Origin: Paraburkholderia youngii | Lineage (GTDB): Bacteria > Pseudomonadota > Gammaproteobacteria > Burkholderiales > Burkholderiaceae | DNA: 64,000 nucleotides | Direction of reading: 5' to 3' | Assembly: GCF_013366925.1 (NCBI RefSeq) | Contig: NZ_JAALDK010000003.1 | Location: 186,001 to 250,000 of the forward strand | Position numbers and translations under genes: made by a program | Shown here: in pieces, positions 43,991 to 53,560 of the stretch | Layout of the letters: every line of letters starts with the position of its first letter | How positions within the stretch are numbered: the first letter of the stretch is position 1 | The notes under the pieces: model-generated | Database searches by the model: none | Seen by the model: only the letters and a program-made list of their open reading frames with translations | What the model was told of the DNA's origin: nothing

Positions 43991-44016
43991 AAAAGTTTCA
44001 GCCGGCTGAAACTTTT
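43991..44016. promoter_or_regulatory. Perfect 26-base palindrome centred on CAGCCGGCTG
   Basis: A perfect palindrome spans 43991-44016; its left arm is AAAAGTTTCAGCC. The core CAGCCGGCTG (43999-44008) is the same as in the modules at 22032-22041 and 43762-43771. It lies between the divergent transfer operon and the KorB/ParB-like gene and resembles plasmid Kor-type operators in form. Confidence 0.8.
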
Positions 44017-44475
44017 ATATCAAAATGAGTAATAATAGTCGGTGCATCAACATCAAATTCCACCTTTTAGGCGAAATCCGACGCCAATAGGCCGAGATCA
44101 AGCTTAGGTTGCAGGCAAGTGCGGTTTGCCAAGCTTCACCATCGCTGACTCAGCTGCCTTGCGCCAGCGCTTTTCCCGTTTGCACGGATCTTTCCGCGCG
44201 ACGTCAAAAAATCCCTGCACCTCACCTGATCCACAAGCGCGTCAAGGATTGTCGTTCACGACGGGGAAGGAATGCGCGGACGCCAAAGGCGTCCTTGACA
44301 ACGCGTCAATGCTGATACGATTGCTTGCATGCCCCGGTTCACCCCTGCAACAGAGTCAGAAGGACCTAGAGCGCGCCAACGCTAACTTCATTGAGAAGCG
44401 TGCGGTGTTCCCGCAGTTCAGGAAGCGTAACCAGCACGACAGCTTCCGCTGCCATTCAGTATTCCTAAGGTAAAA
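44017..44475. other. Leader region of the KorB-like gene, with a hairpin
   Basis: About 460 bases without a convincing gene. It holds a perfect hairpin GGACGCC-aaa-GGCGTCC (44278-44294) nested between GTCAAGGA (44241-44248) and its complement TCCTTGAC (44292-44299), and a TTGACA box at 44295-44300. It may contain the promoter and a structured leader or a small RNA. Confidence 0.45.
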
Positions 44476-45024
44476 ATGAAATTCGACTTTTCTGCCAGAG
44501 AGATCCCAAACCAGCGGACAGCGATTGCAACCCACAAACGCCTGAAGGCGGCAAACGAATCGCTCGTTGTCATCGGCCGGTTCTATCTGGCTCTAATTGA
44601 GCAGGGACTCTGGCCGACCCAAAAGGCACTTGCTTCAGAATTGGGGGTTTCTCGAGCGCAGATGTCAAGGATGCTCGCGGCTGCACGGCTGCCCGAGGAG
44701 GTTCTGCGTGCATTTGGTGATCGGCAGGCGTTTTCATTCGCGGATATCGCGACGCTTCAGTTTTTGGTGAAGGAAAACGGCGAGCAGGTCATCAAGCAGC
44801 GGGCGCGAGCTGTCCCGCAGAACACGAGGCCAGAAGACGTCTTGGGAATCTTGACTACTGGCAAACGGCCGGCCCCGCGGGGGATCCGTATCAGGCTTGG
44901 CCGGGACAGGAAACACCTACGTGTCGAATCGACGAACATAGAGCGTGTCATCCCCCGAATCGAAGAGCTCGAGCAGTTCCTTAACGTACTGTTGGCAGTC
45001 GATCTGGCTGCCGCAGGCCGGTGA
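44476..45024 (+). CDS. KorB/ParB-type helix-turn-helix regulator
   Basis: 182 residues. A ParB/KorB-like HTH is clear: LWPTQKALASELGVSRAQMSRMLAAARLPEEVLRAFGDRQAFSFADIATL (about 46-95). There is no N-terminal ParB CTPase motif, so it is not a full partition ParB. Predicted to be a plasmid repressor. The 26-base palindrome upstream and the two related modules are candidate targets. AAGG precedes the ATG. Confidence 0.75.
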   Translation: MKFDFSAREIPNQRTAIATHKRLKAANESLVVIGRFYLALIEQGLWPTQKALASELGVSRAQMSRMLAAARLPEEVLRAFGDRQAFSFADIATLQFLVKENGEQVIKQRARAVPQNTRPEDVLGILTTGKRPAPRGIRIRLGRDRKHLRVESTNIERVIPRIEELEQFLNVLLAVDLAAAGR

Positions 45025-45322
45025 AACGAGCGGCTTGAACAAGATAGCGGCAATCCTCCTCGTCACGGTGGTTCGTGAGTGTCTGCTACGAGCACGCGCG
45101 AACAATGACCGCTTGAACATTCCCAACGACGAACGCGAGACAGTGGTCGCACACATATACGATCGGCTGAGGGACAACTCGTCGCTAACGTGCGTCGCGA
45201 TTATTTTCACAAGGCTTCCGCCACGATTGTCCCCTATCGACCTGTCCGAGGAAATTAGACCACTACATGACTTTGGTGCGCGTAGCAGCCGGCGCAACCG
45301 TGATGCGTTTTTCGGTCAACGG

Positions 45323-46522
45323 TCATTGACCATCCGCGACCTTTGCACGTAGCCACGAGGTATAAGCCGTTCGCTCCAATGCGTTCTTGAATGTTCCAGT
45401 TTCCGGCTGATATGTGTTTCCCTTACCGCCTTCCGCCATATATTCGCCAGCGAACTTTTGCTTCTCGGCTAGCGTCATCGACTTAATTCTTGCGGTCGTT
45501 CGGCGCGAACGCTCTTCGGCAGAAGTATCCGCTTCTGCTACCGCGGGAAGTGTTGGAACCGATTCGGTCTGCCCATTGCCGGGCCCCACTTCGATGCGAG
45601 CGGCCTTCTCGAATACGGTCCTTGCATAACCTCCAGCGTTTCCACGGATCTGCTTGCTTTTAGCCCTCTCCTCGACGTAAATGGCTGTCTGCAACGCGCG
45701 ATCTGGCTCCTGTTGAATCCAGCTTATAGCGAGTCTGTCTCCGACTCCAAGGCGAGTAAGTCGCTTAAATGCGTCGGATTCCCGAATAGATTTCTGCTCT
45801 TCATCCTCGTTGTCGTACATCGACTTCTGAGGATTGTCCTCGACCAGGAAGCGTATCTGGACGACACGTCTTGCCTCTCGCTTGTACTCGGGAGACACGA
45901 CGATGTTTGACACCTGATTGATCTCTTTAACAGCCTTTTTGATCACTTCGGCCGAGAAATGCTTGAACTCGTCGTACATGCTCGCATCGGCGCCAAGTAG
46001 GCGACGCCATGTTTCGACGGGGATCCAACCCGTCGATCCCGTTCGTTTGAATCGGAGACAGTTCTCGTATAGGGCAAGCGCGTAGCCCCCGCTAAACTGC
46101 CGCTGAACATTGATGTTGATCAGGGTGTAAATGTCAGGATTCGCGAGCTTCCCGGCGAGCCAGTCGCTGTATTCATACGAACAGAGGCCATTCTTGATGC
46201 TGGCGTATGCAATGAGTGGCGAGGCTTCCCAGTCAGTTTTACCACCGTCATGAAGAAGATCGAAAGAGATAGGTGTCGACATGACCTTCAACAAAGCACG
46301 CTTCAACGCGTCGTGGTTCTTGCTGTCGAAACCTAGCATGGTGCAAAAGATGCCAACAGGCAACGTATGGCGCTTCTTCGTTAGCAGATCGTCGAATGCG
46401 TTAAGTAGCAGGACGTTCACAATCTTTCGCTCAAGCAACGACAGTTCGCCGCTTACGTGAACGGTGGCGACGTGCTTTTTTAGTTCGCTAGCCTGGGGAC
46501 CAAGCGGCTTGATGTTGGGCAT
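45323..46522 (-). CDS. repA: Plasmid replication initiator (Rep_3/RepB family)
   Basis: About 399 residues. Two winged-helix domains as in Rep_3 initiators: LSLLERKIVNVLLLNAFDDLL near residue 28, then YALALYENCLRFKRTGSTGWIPVETWRRLLG and DEFKHFSAEVIKKAVKEINQVSNIVV. The C-terminal 130 residues are extra. GGAGAGTGC before the ATG at 46522 sets the start. Iterons lie directly upstream. It should bind them, open the origin and autoregulate. Confidence 0.88.
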   Translation of the reverse strand: MPNIKPLGPQASELKKHVATVHVSGELSLLERKIVNVLLLNAFDDLLTKKRHTLPVGIFCTMLGFDSKNHDALKRALLKVMSTPISFDLLHDGGKTDWEASPLIAYASIKNGLCSYEYSDWLAGKLANPDIYTLININVQRQFSGGYALALYENCLRFKRTGSTGWIPVETWRRLLGADASMYDEFKHFSAEVIKKAVKEINQVSNIVVSPEYKREARRVVQIRFLVEDNPQKSMYDNEDEEQKSIRESDAFKRLTRLGVGDRLAISWIQQEPDRALQTAIYVEERAKSKQIRGNAGGYARTVFEKAARIEVGPGNGQTESVPTLPAVAEADTSAEERSRRTTARIKSMTLAEKQKFAGEYMAEGGKGNTYQPETGTFKNALERTAYTSWLRAKVADGQ

Positions 46523-46614
46523 GCACTCTCCATGAGGCTTTCGAGATTCTAGGAGCAAAAAGTCATGTCGGCAACTCATCTCGCACTGACTTTTCCTGTT
46601 ACACGCTCGCTGCT

Positions 46615-47138
46615 CCCCATGAACCCTGACCTTTCGATGTCGCTTCGATCTCGTGAAAAGTCATGGTTTGTGGGGCCGGCGGCCGAGCCGGCGAAAGGTC
46701 ATGGTTTGTGGGGAGCTTTTCGTCAGCACAACAAGCGAAAGGTCAGGGTCTGTGGGGAGCTTTCCAGGGGTTGTCCCTCAGATCCGTAAAGGTCAGGGTC
46801 TGTGGGGTGGATAGCAGCGCTTAAGCGGGCTGCGGTGAAGTCCGCGATACGCCGAGTGCGATTTCGGCCCGCCAGCTACGGCGGTGAGAAGTCATGGTCT
46901 ATGGGGAGCACATCTTTCCCCCATAAACCATGACCTTGTCGCCCATAGACCATGACCTTTCGGTATGTGACATATCGAAAACTATCGTTACATCAATGAG
47001 TTACCGGTACAACCGGTTGAGCCCCCATGGACCCTGACTTAACCCCATCAACCGTGACCTTTCGCCCCATGAAGGCTGACCTGAAATCACGATATGGACC
47101 CATAGGCCCTGACCATTCGCCCCATAGAATATGACCGG
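46615..47138. repeat. Iteron array: candidate oriV
   Basis: At least 13 copies of a repeat with consensus GGTCAnGGTyTrTGGGG, often preceded by GAAA. Forward copies: 46655-46675, 46693-46713, 46737-46757, 46786-46807, 46886-46906. Reverse copies: 46615-46635, 46918-46937, 46941-46962, 47021-47041, 47043-47064, 47065-47084, 47098-47119, 47120-47138. The array lies between repA and parA, as in iteron plasmids. Copies vary at the centre (TCATGG or TCAGGG). Confidence 0.9.
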
Positions 47139-47191
47139 ACCGCCCGCAAACCCTTACCAAGCAAGGATCCGGCAACCGTAAACGTTTTAAA

Positions 47192-47227
47192 GTTGTTGTC
47201 TTTTAAAGAAACAACAACAGTTGTTGT
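47192..47227. repeat. AT-rich GTTGTTGT/ACAACAAC repeats upstream of parA
   Basis: GTTGTTGT (47192-47199), ACAACAAC (47211-47218) and GTTGTTGT (47220-47227) form two alternative inverted repeats in an AT-rich stretch. It could be the origin melting region or a parA operator. The 980-base gap between repA and parA holds the iterons and this element, with no gene. Confidence 0.6.
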
Positions 47228-47502
47228 CTCTTTCGTGAATCAATGGAGGCGGGAAATGACCGCTCGCTTCGACCGGTGAAGACGCGTAAACGCGTACCCG
47301 CGAGTTAAGGTGATTTCTGCGATAACTGCGGAAAGCCCCGACTGGCTGTGAATCCGAGAGTTGGCTAACAAGCACGAACTACTTGCGTTTCACGTGGTTA
47401 ACAACTAAGCTTCCGCGAAATTCAACATCGGATGGCATTTTTCGCTCTACGTGTTGAATCAAACATGTGACGGTGGTCGTTACATCGATAAGGGAGCCGT
47501 TG

Positions 47503-48729
47503 ATGAATACAGCAGTCCGGCGTGCTGAAAAGCCGCAAATGTCCATAAAGCTGAAGCACGCGCCTAAGCCTATGCCACTTAGCGCGATCAAGGCCATTGC
47601 GGATAACGCCAGTGGAATGCTCGTAGATGTACGCGAGAGCATGCTTGCCCCTCATCCGCGCAAAAACCCCCCGGTATTCACAACCGCGCAGGTCGGCGAC
47701 TTGTGCCGAATCGACCGTCAGCGAATGCACTATTTGTCTCGGACCGAGGCTGACCTGCCACAAGGTACGCTCCGTCATAGTCGCAGCAGAGAATTTACGC
47801 TTACTGAGACGCGGGTATGGATCGATCGGATAGGGCCGTATTCGAAGCGACCTGCTGGCGTGAAGGGAAAAAAGATCGCGATCGGCAATTTTAAGGGGGG
47901 AGTCAGCAAAACGACTACTGCGATGACGCTAGCGCAGGGTCTCTCATTGTTCGGCCGCAGGGTTCTTCTGGTCGACCTTGATCCGCAGGCGTCACTTTCT
48001 GCGCTTCATGGAATCCTTGCGGACAGCGAGGTCTCTGATGAGCAAACTGTTCTTCCGTTGATTTACGGAGATGAGGAGGATCTTCAGTACGCTGTACAGT
48101 CGACGTATTGGGACGGGGTGGACCTTGTCCCTGCGAGTGCGGCGTTGTTCGGTGCAGAGTTTTTTCTGCCATTTAAGCAGTCGAAGGACCAGTCGTTTCA
48201 GTTCTGGAATGTTCTGAACAAGGGACTCGAACCGCTATTGAGCGACTATGACGTTGTCATTATCGATACGCCCCCTGCCCTCTCCTATTTGACGATCAAT
48301 GCCTTCATGGCGGCGGACGGACTTATAGTGCCGACACCACCGAGCGCGCTCGACTATGCGTCGTCGACCCAATTCTGGAATCTCTTTTCAGACCTTTCTG
48401 AGAGCATGCAACAGGTTGCGCCTGAACTTGTTAAGAGCTTCGACTTCATTCACGTGCTACTAGCCAAAGTCGACCAGAGCCAGGCTGCAACTCCGATTGT
48501 TCGCGACTGGATCAATAAGACCTACGAAGGTCTCGTTCTCCCGATAGAAATTCCCACGACAGCCGTTACCCAAACAGCTGCTGCGGAATTTGGCACGGTG
48601 TACGACATCTCTCGTTACCAAGGAAGCTTGAAAACCTATCAACGCGCACGAGAGGCATACGATCGATTTGCAGAGATCGTCGACCAGCAGCTCGTCGCAC
48701 TTTGGCTCGCAGATCAGGAGGCCGAATGA
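47503..48729 (+). CDS. parA: ParA partition ATPase, type Ia with N-terminal HTH
   Basis: About 408 residues. N-terminal DNA-binding part (FTTAQVGDLCRIDRQRMHYLSR, about 59-80), deviant Walker A KGGVSKTTTA (131-140), Walker A' VLLVDLDPQASLS and Walker B DYDVVIIDTPPALS. Type Ia ParA proteins move plasmids and repress their own operon. AAGGGAG before the ATG at 47503 decides the start. Coupled to parB by a four-base overlap. Confidence 0.92.
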   Translation: MNTAVRRAEKPQMSIKLKHAPKPMPLSAIKAIADNASGMLVDVRESMLAPHPRKNPPVFTTAQVGDLCRIDRQRMHYLSRTEADLPQGTLRHSRSREFTLTETRVWIDRIGPYSKRPAGVKGKKIAIGNFKGGVSKTTTAMTLAQGLSLFGRRVLLVDLDPQASLSALHGILADSEVSDEQTVLPLIYGDEEDLQYAVQSTYWDGVDLVPASAALFGAEFFLPFKQSKDQSFQFWNVLNKGLEPLLSDYDVVIIDTPPALSYLTINAFMAADGLIVPTPPSALDYASSTQFWNLFSDLSESMQQVAPELVKSFDFIHVLLAKVDQSQAATPIVRDWINKTYEGLVLPIEIPTTAVTQTAAAEFGTVYDISRYQGSLKTYQRAREAYDRFAEIVDQQLVALWLADQEAE

Positions 48730-49745
48730 GCATCAAAGACCGTCTTGCCGCAAAGGCAGCAACGATTGGAACGTCGCCGCGTCCGCAAAAAGGCAATGAG
48801 GATACGCCGGGCAGGCCCAAAACTGCTCCCGGCCAGTTGATGGCGTCCCTGCCCTTGCTTGCTGAGAAGGAAAAGGAGCTCCAAGCCGCGATCAAGCGCA
48901 TCGAGGAACTAGAATCCTCTACGAGTACACATTCGGAGGAAGTGGAGATTTCGAGCCTTGTCGAGGTGCCGGGGCGTCGGCGAGTTCTGTCGCAACAGGA
49001 ATACGGCGAACTGCGGGCAAACCTTGAAGCAAACCCACTTATCCACCCGATTGTCTATCGACCCCTAGGTGATGGGCGTAACGAAATCATTTCCGGTAAC
49101 AATCGGGTCGCGATTTACCGAGACGATCTAAACCGCACAAAAATTCGTGGGGTACCCTTTACGGGCACCGACATGGAAGTTGAGCTCGGAGCAGCGTTCT
49201 CGAATCTGCTTGCTCCGTCACTGCCGGACTTCGAAAAATATCGGCAGTTTCAGCGCATTCAGGAGAACCTAGGGCTCACGCAGGCAGACATCATTCGGGC
49301 CTCTGGTTTGGCACAAAGCCATGTTGCACGGATTCTGTCATTCGACAATCTTCCCGCACCGGCAAAGGAGATCATTGCGCTCAAGCCACATCGACTCGGT
49401 GGCACTGCTGCGGCTAAGCTCGCTGCATTGGCTCAACAGGGGCATGAGGAAGGAGTGACTCGTGCAATAGCGGCGCTGATAGATTCTGACGAGATGACGC
49501 AGGAGAGGGCGCTAACGATCGCGACACCGGCACGTCCCAAGACTCCGCGGCCGAGCGCCAAGTCGATTAACTTTGGGAAGAGGAAGTTCTGTGACGTAAC
49601 GGTACGAAGCGGTGTGATTGGGCTGCGCTTTTCAGGAAAGGACAGTGAGGCAAAGGCCGAAGAGTGGGGCGATCGCATCGCGAACTTCATCCGTCGCGAA
49701 CTTGAATCAGAAGGTGATGCGTCATCCAACTTGGATATTCAATAA
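48726..49745 (+). CDS. parB: ParB centromere-binding protein
   Basis: About 339 residues. N-terminal ParA-interacting region (MSIKDRLAAKAATIG), a ParB/Sulfiredoxin-like domain (LRANLEANPLIHPIVYRPLGDGRNEIISGNNRVAIYRD) and an HTH (LGLTQADIIRASGLAQSHVARILSFDNLP). The C-terminus (KRKFCDVTVRSGVIGLRFSGKDSEA) is a dimerisation domain. The 34-base direct repeats at and after its stop codon are its likely parS. Confidence 0.92.
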   Translation: MSIKDRLAAKAATIGTSPRPQKGNEDTPGRPKTAPGQLMASLPLLAEKEKELQAAIKRIEELESSTSTHSEEVEISSLVEVPGRRRVLSQQEYGELRANLEANPLIHPIVYRPLGDGRNEIISGNNRVAIYRDDLNRTKIRGVPFTGTDMEVELGAAFSNLLAPSLPDFEKYRQFQRIQENLGLTQADIIRASGLAQSHVARILSFDNLPAPAKEIIALKPHRLGGTAAAKLAALAQQGHEEGVTRAIAALIDSDEMTQERALTIATPARPKTPRPSAKSINFGKRKFCDVTVRSGVIGLRFSGKDSEAKAEEWGDRIANFIRRELESEGDASSNLDIQ

Positions 49746-49824
49746 AATCAGCTACTTAGGCGGTCGCTAGAAATATCCGGCCGCCACCATCCAAGTTGGA
49801 TATCCTTTTAAATCAGGTACTTAG
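49726..49824. repeat. Two 34-base direct repeats: candidate parS
   Basis: 49726-49759 and 49791-49824 share CCAAsTTGGATATyC at the left and AAATCAGsTACTTAG at the right, 65 bases apart. The left part TCCAAsTTGGA is itself palindromic. The first copy overlaps the parB stop. Between them is a GGCGG...CCGCC hairpin. Position right after parB fits a centromere of a P1-type par locus. Confidence 0.8.
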
Positions 49825-49960
49825 CTTTTTATGGTTCTCCCGCCGCGCCGGCCTGCGGTGGCAATGACAAAATTCCTCGCAGCCGAGCCTTTAAATGGTT
49901 TCTCGCGGCACGGGAGGTCCAGCTCGGACCGGGACGCTTCATCGCGGCCTGGGACGACGC

Positions 49961-49981
49961 GCCCATAAACCATGACCTTTC
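49961..49981 (-). repeat. Isolated iteron copy downstream of parB
   Basis: GCCCATAAACCATGACCTTTC at this site matches the reverse iterons of the origin array almost perfectly but lies 2.8 kb away, between parS and the IS21 element. It may be a handcuffing or incompatibility site, or a remnant of a second array. Confidence 0.75.
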
Positions 49982-50054
49982 AATAAAAACGATTCGAGCC
50001 CATCTGTAGAGCGTCAAGCATGAAGTCCGGCCGAACGACAATTATCTTGTCCGG

Positions 50055-50900
50055 TCAGTGGGGGTAATTGTCGCTGTTCAAGAGGCCATAGTTGTCGCTC
50101 CTTGTGGCTCGGGATCCGGTAGTTGACGCCGCCGTGCAGCCTTGTTGTCGGTGGCGTTTCCGACGCCGATAGCTCTCGACGTTCAGTTCGAAGATCGTCG
50201 AGTGATGGACCAGGCGATCGATGGCGGCCACTGTCATGGCCGGGTCGGGGAAGACATCATTCCAGCCGGAGAACGGCTGGTTGGCTGTGATCAGAAGGCT
50301 GCGTCGCTCATATCTCTCGGCGATCAGTTCGAACAGCACGCTGGTTTCGGCCTGATCCTTACGGACGTATGAGAGGTCGTCGAGGATGATCAGATCGAAA
50401 TGGTCGAGCTTCGCGAGCATCGACGGCAACTGCAGGCTCTGGCGTGCAACCTGTAGCTTCTGCACGAATTCGCTGGTGCGCGTGAACAGCACCCGGTAAC
50501 CGGCGTCGATCAGAGCGTGGCCGATGGCCGAACCCAGATGTGTCTTGCCGCCGCCGGGCGGCCCGAACAACAGGATCGTGGCCCCTTTCTCCAGCCACGA
50601 ATCGCCGCTGGCCAGCGCCATGACGTGCGCCTTCGAGACCATCGGCACCATGCTGAAGTTGAAGGTATCGAGCGTCTTGGTCGGATCCAGATGCGATTCG
50701 ATGCGGTGCCGCTCAATGCGCCGTTTCACGCGCTCGGCGAGTTCGTGTTCGAGCAGTGCACCAAGTAGCCGCGTGGCCTGCCAGCCTTCCTTGTCGGAAC
50801 GCTGGGCAAATTCAGGCCACAGCCGGCCGATGGTCGGCAGCCGCAGTTCATTGAGCATCAACCCCAGACGGGCGGCATCGTAGGTAGCAGCGGTGTTCAT
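50055..50900 (-). CDS. istB: IstB-like ATPase of the IS21 element
   Basis: 281 residues, slightly longer than usual. Walker A GPPGGGKTHLGSAIG, Walker B LIILDDLSYV, and IsTB motif ITANQPFSGWNDVFPD. It is the helper AAA+ ATPase that selects the target for IstA. The gene looks intact and overlaps the istA stop by four bases. The last 40 residues run into the IS end. Confidence 0.92.
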   Translation of the reverse strand: MNTAATYDAARLGLMLNELRLPTIGRLWPEFAQRSDKEGWQATRLLGALLEHELAERVKRRIERHRIESHLDPTKTLDTFNFSMVPMVSKAHVMALASGDSWLEKGATILLFGPPGGGKTHLGSAIGHALIDAGYRVLFTRTSEFVQKLQVARQSLQLPSMLAKLDHFDLIILDDLSYVRKDQAETSVLFELIAERYERRSLLITANQPFSGWNDVFPDPAMTVAAIDRLVHHSTIFELNVESYRRRKRHRQQGCTAASTTGSRATRSDNYGLLNSDNYPH

Positions 50901-52400
50901 ACCGGCACCTCGTCATCGAGCAGCGTGTCGTAGAGTGCCGCCGATGGCGTCGCAACCACCACTTCAGGACACTGGGGCTGACGCGGTGCAAATTCGTGAC
51001 GCAACTGCTCCAGGTCGGGTAACTTGCCGGCAGCGAGCAACGCATCGAGCCGTTCGGCAAGGATTGCCTCGACGCCGTGATACGCGGCCAGCTCGAGTAG
51101 CCCGACCATGAGCTTGCAGGCTTCGCGTTGTGCCAGTCTCGCCTCAAGCTGCTCCCAGGTGCGGCGATACGCTTCGCGAGGAAACAGGTCGTCGCGAAAC
51201 GCCAGGCCCCTGAAGGCCTGCGGCTTACGTCTGAGTGCATCGATGAAGTGTCGGTAGTCGAGGGCGCGACCGCGGCCGTAGGGCACACGCGAGCCTCGCT
51301 GGGTGCTGTGCACCAGTGCGCCGGACAGATAGCAGTCGAGTCGGTCGTTATAGAGCCGTACCCGCAGGCGGTGGCCGATCAGGCGCGATGGTGCGCTGTA
51401 GAGGATTCCGCGCACGGTAAAGGTGCCACAGCGGGTAACGCGCGCTTCTTCCTCGACGAAGTCGGTCGTGCGACGCTCGGGCAGATCGTGCAGATGCTCG
51501 CGCTCAACGTTGAATCCAGCAGCATTGCGCCGGTTGCGGCGCATGACGACTTCGCGAACGAACCCGTCATAGGCAGCACGCTCGGCAAAGTCGCGATGAC
51601 CGCGCAGCATCAACGCCTGATCGATTGCCTCCTTCAGGTGACGATGCGATGACTCCACGCTGCCGTTCTCGTGGCCCCGGCCGCGGTTGTTGCGCGTGCC
51701 GACCATGCCGTAATGCTCGAGCAGCGCGGTATAGCGGACCGTGAAGTCGTCCTGTTCCTGCAGATTCCTGAACGCCGCCGACAGACTGTCGGTGCGGTGT
51801 TCCCGTGGGCATCCGCCGGCCTGCCACAATGCATTCTGCAAGCCTTGGGAGAGCGCTTCAAAGCTCTCGCCCCCATCGACGACACAGGCGTATTCCCAGT
51901 GCGAGAACGCGAGCACAAAGTGGTACAGCCGGTGGGCGAACAGCACGCCGGTGATCGTGATGCCGAGGCCGCCCATATCGGTGAAGTCCGACAGCCCCTG
52001 TGCGCCAGGCAGATGCTCCTGGGGAAAGAAGACTTCCTTGCCTGGTCCCTCAAGGGCACGCCACTGGCTAACGCGTCACTCCAGCGTACGGCGCATGCTG
52101 TCAGGAAACTCGCCCGGATGCGTCTCCTGCAGTTTGCCCAGCAGCGTGATGGCCTTCCGCCCGGGGACGCTGCGCAGCAGAGGCAGCACTTCACTCTCCC
52201 AGACCTCGGCAAATGGATCGGGGCGAGTGCGCCAATCGCGATGGGGCTTCTGCGACGGTAGCCGGCCATCGCGTTCGATTCGCCGTGCCGTGCGCGAACT
52301 CATGCCCGACTTGGCAGCAGCGACTTCCTGAGTGTGATGTTTGCGCTTGCTTGCTCATATAGAGGCGGACCTGCTGGTCCGTGATTCGGGTTCCGGACAT
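50897..52400 (-). pseudogene. istA: IS21 transposase istA, broken by a 4-base duplication and a nonsense codon
   Basis: Start ATG at 52400 gives MSGTRITDQQVRLYMSK, then a duplicated CAAG (plus-strand CTTGCTTG, 52346-52353) shifts the frame. Skipping four bases restores RKHHTQEVAAAKSGMSSRTARRIERDG. Further on an in-frame TGA at 52078-52076 replaces an Arg (CGA) before VSQWRALEGPGKEVFFPQ. The rest of the integrase core (FTDMGGLGITITGVLFAHRLYHFVLAFSHWEY, NRGRGHENGSVESSHRHLKEAI) is intact to the stop. The element is probably immobile on its own. Confidence 0.88.
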
Positions 52401-52639
52401 GGCTGTTCGCTTCTTCTTGAACGCGATCAGCCATCCTATGACCCCATCATCCCGGCGCCGCTGGTGGTGCGTCGTCTCCGGCGGCTACGCCGCCTCCGAC
52501 TCCGCACCACCAGCCAACACAATCATCAATCGACCGGACAAGATAATTGTCGGCGCCCACCCATCCCATCAACCTTTGCTTGCCAATCGCCAAGATCTCG
52601 TCACATCTAATGAATCGGCGAATCTAAAAGTCGGGGAGA

Positions 52640-53560
52640 CCACCCTGCGTGGCCGTTCATCGGGCGCTTGAGCAGCGCAGGCAGTTTGTCGTATGAGCGC
52701 GTTACGGCCATTCCTTAACTGGATGGCATAGAACGCACGAACGGAGCTCAGGGCGTGAGGGCGGATGCCCGACGTCCCTCGCCGCATCGGACATCTCGAG
52801 GTAGATCAGGTTATGGGCCATGAGGGTGCCCCAGAACTCCTGCTACACAACCGAAGGTCAGCTCCATGCCCAGCACGTATCGATCTGCCAATGACGCTCG
52901 TAGTACGGGACGACATCTCCTAGCTTGAAATGCCTTCGATCTGGCAACGACGTCTGCGACATCCGTTGCTGACCCCACCCCCCACCCCACGGCAAGCAGG
53001 GCGCACGCATGCCGGAATTCGGGCAGCTCCGGGCATTTGGCGCGCGTTCGCGGCAACACGCAAGCGCGCACAATCTGCTCGCCAAGTCCGCCACTCACCG
53101 TCTCCCAACACGTATTGGCTGTGCCCGGAATGATGAAGCGCCGGTTCTCGCGACCCGAAACCAGATTGCACCGGAGCTGGGCAGGCAGGATCCCTTTATC
53201 GAATACCGTGATGAAATTGGCCGGCACCCGGACTATGAGCTCACACGTCCAGATCATCTCGTTGATATCGTACGGACAGAACTCCGCATCACGCACCCAG
53301 ATGCGTCGCCAGCGCGGTGAGCGTGACCGCTCGCACGTGAGGATAGATGCCAATGCGGCCATGAGCGGGGGGCCCAGGCGCCGAAATGCCGGCAATTGGC
53401 GGCAGTGTTGGCGGTTCGCCGCGTGGTGTTACCCATCCTGAAGAGCGAGACACTTGAAGAGGTACCGCGCCGGATTTTGCGCGATTCGTAAAACAGCCCG
53501 ACCCGGCGACGACGCGCTGCTGCGCCCTTTTGATGGCGCTCCAGTTGACAAATGACACAT
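52640..53560 (-). pseudogene. Degraded IS4-family transposase
   Basis: Leftward fragments in several frames match IS4-type transposases: WVRDAEFCPYDINEMIWTCELIVRVPANFITVFDKG and GRENRRFIIPGTANTCWETVSGG in one frame, TSLPDRRHFKLGDVVPYYERHWQIDTC in another, then QEFWGTLMAHNLIYLEMSDAA and SVRAFYAIQL near the C-terminus. Multiple frameshifts. No inverted repeats found. Confidence 0.75.

Larger units (their letters stand above)
50036..52552. mobile_element. IS21-family insertion sequence
   Basis: Perfect 20-base terminal inverted repeats: CGACAATTATCTTGTCCGGT at 50036-50055 and its complement at 52533-52552. Inside are istB and a broken istA, both leftward. No direct target duplication is evident outside the repeats, which suggests later rearrangement or that the true ends lie a few bases away. 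The total of about 2.5 kb is normal for IS21. Confidence 0.9.

Noticed and set aside
44126..44473. Rightward 115-codon open frame upstream of the KorB-like gene
   Set aside because: It runs through hairpins and promoter-like sequence, lacks a domain and has no ribosome-binding site.
46615..47138. CRISPR array
   Set aside because: The repeats occur in both orientations with irregular spacing and lie upstream of a rep gene; they are iterons.
52811..53395. Intact novel 194-aa protein
   Set aside because: Its fragments match IS4 transposase motifs that continue in other frames, so it is a decayed transposase.
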